A DNA stretch of 64,000 nt from Pseudoalteromonas piscicida. Lineage in GTDB: Bacteria; Pseudomonadota; Gammaproteobacteria; Enterobacterales; Alteromonadaceae. A program made the position numbers and the translations under genes. The stretch covers positions 437,501-501,500 of the forward strand of contig NZ_CP021647.1 of the NCBI RefSeq assembly GCF_002208135.1, read 5' to 3'. Under the pieces are notes generated by a model that did no database searches, had not been told where the DNA came from, and saw nothing but the letters and a program-made list of their open reading frames with translations. This document shows positions 47,926 through 55,147 of the stretch, in pieces (position 1 is the first letter of the stretch; each line of letters begins with the position of its first letter).

Positions 47926-48879
47926 ATGGCATTAGTTTGTTTTGGTGAGGCACTGATCGATTTTTTATCGGATGGTAAAACACCAGAGTCATTTACTAAA
48001 TATGCAGGCGGCGCGCCTGCTAATGTAGCGGTAGCAGCGGCAAAGCAAGGTGTGGACGCTTATTTTTGCGGTATGTTAGGCAACGACATGTTTGGCCAGT
48101 TTTTAGCTGAAGCGTTACAGACCAATGGGGTAAACACCCGTTATCTTGAGTATACAGATAAAGCCAAAACGGCGTTGGCATTTGTCTCTCTTGATAAAGA
48201 AGGTGAGAGAAGCTTTAGTTTTTATAGACCACCAGCGGCGGATTTGTTGTTCAGACAATCACATTTTTCTGAAGATATGTTTACTGAGCACTCCGTGATA
48301 CATATATGCAGTAATAGTCTTACTGAAGAGAATATCTATAGAACGACGATTTATGCACTTGAGCGTGCACGGGCAAACAACATGCTTGTTAGTTTTGATA
48401 TGAACCTCAGGCTGAACCTGTGGAGTTCGACTACGCATATTCTTGATAGAATTTGGCATTGCATCGCCCTAAGTCACGTCGTCAAACTGTCGCGAGAGGA
48501 GCTTGAATATCTCAATACTCAGAGCCATGCCGATAAAACCGAAGCACAAACTATAGACGCAATCATGGCTAGACAAACTCAATTATTATTGATAACTGAC
48601 GGTGCAAACCCAGTTGAAGTCTATCTATCCTGTGAGAGGACGACAGTAGCGGCGCCTAAAGTTATAGCCGTGGATACAACCGCTGCGGGAGATGCGTTTG
48701 TGGGGGGATTACTTGCTGAGATCATTCGAAAGTTTAAACCTACCCGAGATACCGAATTTGCTATCTCACTGGATGAGGCAAAATCATTAGTCGCGTATGC
48801 TGCGAAATGCGGTGCGTTCGCTGTTCAACGTTACGGTGCATTTGCCTCTTTACCGTCAAAAGGTGATATAGGCGAATAG
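47926..48879 (+). CDS. Fructokinase (PfkB family)
   Basis: This 317-residue PfkB/ribokinase-family sugar kinase phosphorylates fructose to fructose-6-phosphate. It starts CFGEALIDFLSDG and has GGAPANVAVAAAKQG, FDMNLRLNLW and the ATP/catalytic block VDTTAAGDAFVGGLL with the catalytic Asp. The block usually reads DTTGAGD; here the first Gly is Ala. Transcription with the AGE-family isomerase (10-base gap) gives the route mannose, fructose, fructose-6-phosphate, bypassing mannose-6-phosphate isomerase. Mannokinase activity is possible in this family. Confidence 0.88.
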   Translation: MALVCFGEALIDFLSDGKTPESFTKYAGGAPANVAVAAAKQGVDAYFCGMLGNDMFGQFLAEALQTNGVNTRYLEYTDKAKTALAFVSLDKEGERSFSFYRPPAADLLFRQSHFSEDMFTEHSVIHICSNSLTEENIYRTTIYALERARANNMLVSFDMNLRLNLWSSTTHILDRIWHCIALSHVVKLSREELEYLNTQSHADKTEAQTIDAIMARQTQLLLITDGANPVEVYLSCERTTVAAPKVIAVDTTAAGDAFVGGLLAEIIRKFKPTRDTEFAISLDEAKSLVAYAAKCGAFAVQRYGAFASLPSKGDIGE

Positions 48880-48907
48880 TAACTAACCTGAGATCAGGTT
48901 AACTACC

Positions 48908-48948
48908 CTAGGATAGATGCGCGTCCCGTTACTGCGCATCTATCCTAG
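48908..48948. terminator. Long hairpin between convergent genes
   Basis: A perfect 15-bp stem (CTAGGATAGATGCGC / GCGCATCTATCCTAG) with an 11-base loop lies between the fructokinase and ycgN-like genes. It lacks a long T-run on either side, but its symmetry and location fit a bidirectional transcript end. Confidence 0.65.
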
Positions 48949-48964
48949 TCTAGCGATTGTTTCT

Positions 48965-49459
48965 TTAGTCACTGTCTATATGGGGCCATTCTACAATATG
49001 TGCTTCAAAATCGGATTCTAAATCCACCTCTAGCTCAGAGGTAGCCTTACCAAAAATACTGATGCCCGCATCTATCATGGCTTGTTTGGAACCATTGTTT
49101 TTAAGTGGATGCCAGCTTGCCAGTCCCCTGCCCTCATGAAGTCTTCGATAACTACAACTGTTTGGCATAAAAAAGATATCTTTGAGGTTCTCTTTAGTCA
49201 GCTGTACGCAAGAGGGTACTAGAATTTGTCGTTCGCTGTAGCGGCTACAACCACAGCTATTTTTATCGTTATATTGGCAAACAACATCTGTGTAGAGTAA
49301 CTCTTCACCTTCGCGTAAAAAGTCGGTGCTCTCAAATGATTCATCTTCTTCATCGCTGTCGATAAAAGAGTGTAAACAGCATTTACCACAGCCATCACAA
49401 ATCGCTTCCCACTCATCTCTAGTCATTTCTTCGAGTGTTTTTTCTTGCCAAAAGCTCAT
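48965..49459 (-). CDS. YcgN-like cysteine-cluster protein (UPF0260)
   Basis: This 164-residue cytoplasmic protein has the family N-terminus FWQEKTLEEMTRDEWEAICD followed by the cysteine cluster GCGKCCLH, then VVCQYND and SCGCSRY, LVPSCVQL and NSCSYRRL, in total a pattern able to bind metal (family prediction, iron or zinc). The E. coli homologue YcgN is of unknown function. It has no obvious operon partner. The gene ends close to the long hairpin shared with the fructokinase gene. Confidence 0.88.
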   Translation of the reverse strand: MSFWQEKTLEEMTRDEWEAICDGCGKCCLHSFIDSDEEDESFESTDFLREGEELLYTDVVCQYNDKNSCGCSRYSERQILVPSCVQLTKENLKDIFFMPNSCSYRRLHEGRGLASWHPLKNNGSKQAMIDAGISIFGKATSELEVDLESDFEAHIVEWPHIDSD

Positions 49460-49770
49460 TACTTTGCCCCTTCATTACGCTTTTTTGCATCATATTTGAT
49501 TTGTGACGTCGGAATCGATCACATCAAACAAGCGGCGCATTCTATAGGATAGTTAAACGTAATTCAAAATTGGCGAACTATTTATTGCTGACGATGATTA
49601 AAGTACTATTTTTATTTCATAATCTTTGCCGTTAGCGCTATTTGTCTGTGATTATGAAGCGTAGCGAGGGTCGTTGGTTGAGACAAAAGGCAGGTCTTTC
49701 TCTTTTGTGCTAAGTGAATTGGCAGTTGGTATTCGGCTGTAAATGAATTAGTGTATAAAGCTGAGGCGCT
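49460..49770. other. Intergenic stretch, no gene seen
   Basis: About 310 bases upstream of the ycgN-like gene and before a small membrane-protein gene contain no supported coding sequence or structured RNA. The sequence would hold the divergent promoters. Confidence 0.5.
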
Positions 49771-49962
49771 ATGGAAAAGGGAAAAGAATGCACTATGAAA
49801 ACATTTTACAGAATCATTATTTTATTGGCTTTACTCCTTGGTGCAATAGCATCTTATAGTTATAGCAGCCAAACAGGAATGTTCATATTTGTGGTATTGG
49901 GTGTGGCACTTGAAATTGCGTTTTGGCTTAATTTGATGCCGCGACGAAAAATTAAAACGTGA
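49771..49962 (+). CDS. Small two-helix membrane protein
   Basis: This 63-residue protein has two hydrophobic segments (IIILLALLLGAIASYSYS and MFIFVVLGVALEIAFWLNL) and a basic C-terminus RRKIKT. The start may be the first ATG (GAGG five bases upstream) or the ATG eight codons later (MKTFYRIIILL). No family is recognised. It ends 20 bases before the convergent histidine-kinase gene stop. Confidence 0.5.
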   Translation: MEKGKECTMKTFYRIIILLALLLGAIASYSYSSQTGMFIFVVLGVALEIAFWLNLMPRRKIKT

Positions 49963-49982
49963 TGTAACAGTACTTTTTTATA

Positions 49983-51932
49983 TCAGCCGAAAGCGGGTTC
50001 TTTAGTTAACGGAAGCTTGATCTCCATGTTCAACCCGCCTAGTAAACTATTAAAAGACTCAATTTGTCCACTATGGGCTTCCACCACTTTTTTGCACATT
50101 GCAAGACCCATCCCCTTGGATTTTCCTGAACTGGTTCTTGCAGATTGTGATTTGTAAAGTGGGTCGAATAGCTGTTGATGCGCCTCATAAGATAGCGGTG
50201 TGCCTGAGTCCTCAATGCGTATTGTCAAGTTGCTGTCTAAGCAAAAAAAACTCATTTTTACTTGAACTTTATCTCCGCCATGTTTAATCGCATTAACTAA
50301 GATTTCGAGAACGCAATTAGTTATCGCGTCTAAGTCGATAGTTATCTTTTCTGTACCAGAAATTTGATAGTTAACTTCTAATTGATCTTTATTATCCTTA
50401 AATAAACCCGCAGCCTGAGCATGCACTCGGTTTACTAACTTACAGATTGTAAAGTCTCTTAGATTAAGCATAGTTGCTAACTTTTCATTGTCAGTGACGA
50501 GCATCAATTGATTAATAAAGTGATTTAGCTCGTCGATTTTATCCATGAGTTTGCCGTAACTTTCCTGAACATTCTCAACGATATTATATTGTAGAGATTC
50601 AACCTGTACCTTCATAACCGTTAATGGTGTACGAAGCTCATGTGAGAGATCGGTAAATAAGCGTTGCTCTTTCTTTTCTAAAGCTTGTTGATTTCGGTGG
50701 TTGAACTGTTTTTCAACTTGCACGGTATTCGCGAGCGCATTCACCTGAGTTTGTAGGGTTAATAAGAGGTTGTTTTGGGCCGACTTATTTTGCTGCGCAA
50801 GTGCGAGCGTGAACAACATGACCTCAATTAAATAACCAAGCTTAATCGCGCTCGATATGTGATAAACATTGATAAAACCTACAAACATAGTCCCACCGAT
50901 AGCAATGACGTTTACAAAGGTTACGTGGTTTAGCAGACTGAGGGAGAAAGTTACAGAGCCTGGAGCCCTTTGTTTCAAAGACCAATAGCCGGTATAAAGA
51001 AATAGCGGGATGATACTCAGGCTCAATACTAGGTTGTAGTGCACTGATTTTGAATAGATTGCAATCGGGATAAGCAGCAGATAGGCCGCTAAAAATCCAT
51101 TATAGAGAAGATGTAAGGTTTTGTTTCTACGCTTTAATTGCAGAAATTGCTTTATGAAAAGAAGATGAAACACTGGCACAAAGGTCATCAAACAAGCTGA
51201 GAATAAGGTTGCAAATTTACCTTCTAAAGGCCAGAAATATTGAAACGTGAACCCAGAAATGTCCAATAAAATCAGCAAAAACAATAGCGTCCAAATACAA
51301 TAATAAGCGTTAGTCGCATTGGCATTAAAGTAAAAATTAACTAGTACGATGACAAATACTGCTGCTATGAACCCGCTAAGCGCTGCATTCATTATCGTAC
51401 TGGTAAGAACATTGCTGTTTAGTTCATTGTCATTGATTAATCTAAGATCGGCGGGGGCATTCGCAAAAGTTTGATAGCGAACAATAAGACTAGCCCCTTC
51501 TAAGTGCTCTCTTGATATTGGTAAATATAGCTGAGGCGCTTCTACCTCCCTAACATTAAACGCGGTATTTAGGGTGTGCTGCGTTAAAAATGAGACCTTT
51601 CCATTGTTAACCGATACGACACTTAGCCAAGGTAATCTAGCAAAACCAAAAGAAAGGTAATTGCTACCGGCGGAGACAAGCATATTTGGTGTAATAATTG
51701 CCCACTGATAAGACTCATTCTTAAGCTCAGGTGCTCGGCTTGAAAGTATTTCTAATATGGATTGGCTTTCGAGCTCGTTTAAGCCGAGCGTTGAAGATAA
51801 TTGCGCAGCACTGACTTCTCCAAAATGAATTGTTAATGGTTCACTTACTCTATACTCAGCACTTGGCGTGGAGTCAACTGCCTCAGCCATGAAAGAGACA
51901 AGCATAAAAAACAACGAGAAAAGTCTTAACAT
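49983..51932 (-). CDS. Sensor histidine kinase with 7TMR-DISM input
   Basis: This 649-residue membrane kinase has a signal-like N-terminus, a periplasmic DISM-extracellular-type domain (about 25-170), seven membrane segments (about 180-385) of the 7TMR-DISM kind, a short coiled coil, and a kinase core: H-box FTDLSHELRTPLTVMK with the phospho-His, N-box ILVNAIKHGG, G-boxes RIEDSGTPLS and GMGLAMCKKVVEAHSG. I use the ATG before LRLFSLFFML; the track frame begins upstream with GTG and neither has a strong ribosome-binding site. No response regulator is adjacent. It is divergent from nptA, sharing a 290-base promoter region. Confidence 0.88.
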   Translation of the reverse strand: MLRLFSLFFMLVSFMAEAVDSTPSAEYRVSEPLTIHFGEVSAAQLSSTLGLNELESQSILEILSSRAPELKNESYQWAIITPNMLVSAGSNYLSFGFARLPWLSVVSVNNGKVSFLTQHTLNTAFNVREVEAPQLYLPISREHLEGASLIVRYQTFANAPADLRLINDNELNSNVLTSTIMNAALSGFIAAVFVIVLVNFYFNANATNAYYCIWTLLFLLILLDISGFTFQYFWPLEGKFATLFSACLMTFVPVFHLLFIKQFLQLKRRNKTLHLLYNGFLAAYLLLIPIAIYSKSVHYNLVLSLSIIPLFLYTGYWSLKQRAPGSVTFSLSLLNHVTFVNVIAIGGTMFVGFINVYHISSAIKLGYLIEVMLFTLALAQQNKSAQNNLLLTLQTQVNALANTVQVEKQFNHRNQQALEKKEQRLFTDLSHELRTPLTVMKVQVESLQYNIVENVQESYGKLMDKIDELNHFINQLMLVTDNEKLATMLNLRDFTICKLVNRVHAQAAGLFKDNKDQLEVNYQISGTEKITIDLDAITNCVLEILVNAIKHGGDKVQVKMSFFCLDSNLTIRIEDSGTPLSYEAHQQLFDPLYKSQSARTSSGKSKGMGLAMCKKVVEAHSGQIESFNSLLGGLNMEIKLPLTKEPAFG

Positions 51933-52132
51933 AGTGATATAAGGCACAATAATTATTACTAAATCCTACTTTTAAATAGTGAAGCAAATGTGGATCAAAT
52001 TTGGAGGAGTAAACAAATGTAAATGCATTACAACACTAATAATCAGTAAAAACAGCATATTACTACTATTAGTTATCACTGTTTCAAAAAAATGCGGTGA
52101 GGAAATGTGCATACGAGCCGAGTTATATAAAA

Positions 52133-52150
52133 CTGAAATATAACTGTAAC
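52133..52150 (+). promoter_or_regulatory. PHO-box-like repeat 1 before nptA
   Basis: CTGAAAT-ATAA-CTGTAAC has the 11-bp period of PhoB binding sites. TTAAAT at 52161-52166 lies 10 bases on, the distance expected for a PhoB-activated -10. Confidence 0.55.
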
Positions 52151-52172
52151 AATAGAGTGGTTAAATGCGCAG

Positions 52173-52190
52173 CTGAAATAAAAGTGTAAT
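52173..52190 (+). promoter_or_regulatory. PHO-box-like repeat 2 before nptA
   Basis: CTGAAAT-AAAA-GTGTAAT is a second repeat of the same form, 40 bases from the first. It is closer to the start codon than the first site, so it may add to or modulate binding. Confidence 0.4.
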
Positions 52191-52222
52191 GAAAGAACAT
52201 TACTTACTCTAAGAGCGAAACT

Positions 52223-53362
52223 ATGGTTAATCAATCTCAGACTTCAGCATCAGCTAAACTTTTGAACTGGCTGTCAATCTTAATACTTGTTTACTTAGTC
52301 TTAGTCGCAGTTGGCACAGTGAGCGGCGGTTTTAAGTTGGCTTCAGGTGGAAGTGAAGGCGCAAAGGAAATCTTCGCATTTGCAACCAATCCAATCGTCG
52401 CCCTACTCTTAGGCGCTTTAGCAACGGCATTGGTGCAGTCTTCTTCGACGGTGACTTCTGTTATTGTTGGTCTTGTTGCTGGTGGATTACCTATTAGCAT
52501 CGCAATTCCTATGGTGATGGGCGCAAATATCGGTACGACTATTACTAATACGCTCGTTTCTATCGGCCACATTCGTAGTAAGGAAGAGTTTAGAAGAGCG
52601 TTTGCCGCATCCACTGTACATGACTTCTTTAATTTATTAGCCGTCACTATCTTTCTACCTTTGGAAATCATGTTTGGTATGTTAGAGAAGCTCGCAGCAG
52701 GACTGGCCAATGTTTTTGTGGGAGACGCTGACTTATCGCTAAATAGCTACAACTTTATCAAACCAATGGTGAAGCCAGCGGTTAGTGTAGTAAAAGATGG
52801 TGTTAGCTTCTTAGATTCGACGGCCGCCGGTATTGCTATGGTCGTTATCGGGATCATGATGATCCTGTTCGCTGTAACCTACTTAGGTAAATTACTCAAG
52901 AAAGCACTGGTGGGTAAAGCGAAAGAGCTGTTACACAGTGCGATTGGTAGAGGTCCTGTCGTAGGCATCAGCTCAGGCGCATTAGTTACGGTAATGGTAC
53001 AATCGTCATCGACAACAACCAGCTTAATGATCCCGCTCGCTGGCAGCGGTGTATTTACCACTCGTCAAATATATCCGTTTACTTTAGGTGCGAATATAGG
53101 CACTACAATTACAGCTTTGCTGGCGGCCACATCTATTACTGGTGATGCTGCAGAAGTCGCATTAACGATTGCACTTGTACATGTCATGTTTAATGTTTTT
53201 GCAGTGGCGCTTATTTACGGTATACCGTTACTCAGAGAAATCCCGCTTCGTCTAGCCGAGAAGCTAGCTCACATTGGCGCACAGAATAAGCCGGCTGCTC
53301 TGGCTTATGTATTAGGTTCATTCTTTGTATTTCCGGGACTCATTATGCTTGCAGTAAGATAA
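52223..53362 (+). CDS. nptA: Sodium/phosphate cotransporter NptA-like
   Basis: This 379-residue inner-membrane protein belongs to the Na/Pi cotransporter family (PF02690). It contains two inverted Na_Pi repeats: ALVQSSSTVTSVIVGLVAGG and MGANIGTTITNTLVSIGH in the first, VMVQSSSTTTSLMIPLAGSG and LGANIGTTITALLAATS in the second, the QSSS and GANIGTT motifs being the substrate and sodium signatures. The protein lacks a PhoU-like tail. PHO-box-like repeats upstream support induction under phosphate starvation. It is followed by a terminator. Confidence 0.92.
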   Translation: MVNQSQTSASAKLLNWLSILILVYLVLVAVGTVSGGFKLASGGSEGAKEIFAFATNPIVALLLGALATALVQSSSTVTSVIVGLVAGGLPISIAIPMVMGANIGTTITNTLVSIGHIRSKEEFRRAFAASTVHDFFNLLAVTIFLPLEIMFGMLEKLAAGLANVFVGDADLSLNSYNFIKPMVKPAVSVVKDGVSFLDSTAAGIAMVVIGIMMILFAVTYLGKLLKKALVGKAKELLHSAIGRGPVVGISSGALVTVMVQSSSTTTSLMIPLAGSGVFTTRQIYPFTLGANIGTTITALLAATSITGDAAEVALTIALVHVMFNVFAVALIYGIPLLREIPLRLAEKLAHIGAQNKPAALAYVLGSFFVFPGLIMLAVR

Positions 53363-53387
53363 ATAGAACTAACAAAAAGTGCATTTC

Positions 53388-53414
53388 AAGGCTCAGTATT
53401 GCTGAGCTTTTTTA
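53388..53414 (+). terminator. Terminator of nptA
   Basis: The stem GCTCAG / CTGAGC with loop TATTG, extended by A-T pairs and followed by TTTTTT, lies about 25 bases after the stop. Confidence 0.88.
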
Positions 53415-53501
53415 CTTTTTTTGCCTTTAGTTTTTAAGTCATAATTCTGTAATCTAGCTTTGAGATAATTAACATTGTCTTGTAAATAACGAAAGAAAGT
53501 A

Positions 53502-53981
53502 ATGAGTAGCAAACCTGGTATTTTTAGTTTTAATGCAGCGCAGATAACAAGTTCTATGAGGGGACAGTACCGTGCTGTTCAGCCATATGAGAAACTTAAT
53601 CTGCAACCAGGTGAACAAGGGCTTTCTTTGATCATAGAGTTGCCAATGGATGCGCGTATTGATGACCGAATTAACGTTGTACTAACAAAACACGGTGAGC
53701 GAAATGCCAAGTGTGAGGTCTCTTTGGTGGTTGACCCTGAGTATTATCTTACTAAGATTGTAGAAATCAAAGTAAAGCAATCGCTTGATGCAGGCCCTTA
53801 CTTTATGCAATTGAACCTAGTGGGACTCCATGATTACCTAAAAAACGCGGCTGAGTTTGATATCATTTTGAACGAGCGTATTATTGCAAGCGAACCAGTA
53901 TCTGAACTGGTGACAACTCAGGCTACAGGCTTCAAGCGTATAGTTAACTCGGCGGTCAGTGCTGTATTATCTGTTTTTTAA
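53502..53981 (+). CDS. Hypothetical protein, all-beta look
   Basis: This 159-residue protein has no signal peptide, membrane segment or motif that I recognise. The central part alternates charged and hydrophobic residues (GLSLIIELPMDARIDDRINV, EIKVKQSLDAGPYFMQLNLV), the look of a beta-sandwich; the last 20 residues are more hydrophobic (RIVNSAVSAVLSVF). A good ribosome-binding site (gaaagaaag) supports the start. It is convergent with anmK and the two stop codons nearly touch. Confidence 0.6.
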   Translation: MSSKPGIFSFNAAQITSSMRGQYRAVQPYEKLNLQPGEQGLSLIIELPMDARIDDRINVVLTKHGERNAKCEVSLVVDPEYYLTKIVEIKVKQSLDAGPYFMQLNLVGLHDYLKNAAEFDIILNERIIASEPVSELVTTQATGFKRIVNSAVSAVLSVF

Positions 53982-53983
53982 CG

Positions 53984-55147
53984 ACTATGTTGGTAGTGAA
54001 ATCTTACCCATAGAAAAAGGTAGTGCATTGCTGTCACCTGAAACGGTTTCATTCGCAAGTAGGGCAAATAAGGCGGCCTCTTTGGCATCAGGGTTAACAC
54101 CAAGTTGTGAAAAATCCCTGAGTGAGACGCGTTTACTTATATGGATTGCAATTCGCTCCATTAAAAATGCATTATGGATCCCCCCCCACTGACATATAAC
54201 TCTAATTCAGTTGAACTGAGTGCATTAACTGCATTTGCGACCGTGATAGCGGTGAATTCGGTGAGTGTCGTGATAATATCTTCATGATTATAATCTTTGC
54301 CCTCCAATGCTTGATGCACAAAGGTTTGATTAAATAGCTCTTGTCCTGTTGATTTTGGAACTGGCTCATTAAAGAATTCGTGTGACAGCAAGGCTTCGAG
54401 AAATGGCGATTGAATGTTGCCGCTTGATGCAATCTTACCATCTTCATCGAATGGCAGCCCTAGCACGTGGCGACAATATTGATCTACTAAGGTATTTCCT
54501 GGACCGATGTCACTACTCACGCTCTGTGCTAGCGCACAATTTTTTGGTAAATAAGTAAGATTTGAAATACCGCCGATATTGAGCAACACCCTATCGATAT
54601 TCGAATCCGAATATAATAGATAGTCACCATATTGCACGAGAGGTGCTCCCTCAAAACCCTTAGCAATATGTTTTTGTCTAAAGTCTGCGATGGTGATGAT
54701 ATTCGTTTTTGTCGCAATAATATCGGCATCAACTATCTGTAATGTGCTATTTAATGCGTCCGAGTCTGCAAAAGGTTGTTTCGGACAGTGGTAAAGTGTT
54801 TGTCCATGACTTGCGATTAGGTCAATTGTGTCTGCCGCAACTTGCCACTCAGCTAAAATATTATTGATTAGAGTCGCGTACAACTCACCGAGCCAAGTAT
54901 TTAACTGACATAGCGTCTTAAGACTGACCTGAGATTTAGAAGCGTGATCACTGAGAAGCTGCTTTTGCGAAGGGCTATACTCTATCGTGGTAAATTTTTC
55001 GACCGTGACTAGTGTATTTTTCCCCACACCTTCAATTTTACATAACGCAATATCTAATCCATCCAATGAGGTACCGCTCATTAGTCCGAGTATATATTTT
55101 GTCTTTTTTTCCGCGATCGTGGCGAGTTTAATGATATCTGCTTTCAT
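53984..55147 (-). pseudogene. anmK: Anhydro-N-acetylmuramic acid kinase AnmK, frameshifted near C-terminus
   Basis: AnmK phosphorylates and opens anhydro-MurNAc from peptidoglycan recycling. The frame starts well: LGLMSGTSLDGLDIALC (ATP site), IADFRQKHIAKGFEGAPLVQ, NIGGISNLTYLP and DIGPGNTLVDQY are all present. At the eight-C run (54180-54187) the frame shifts: SGGGSIMHF then stop. One additional base restores VSGGGIHNAFLMERI and an open frame ending SMGKISLPT at 53984, about 388 codons, the normal AnmK length. Sequencing error is the simpler reading. It lies directly after recQ on the same strand. Confidence 0.88.
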
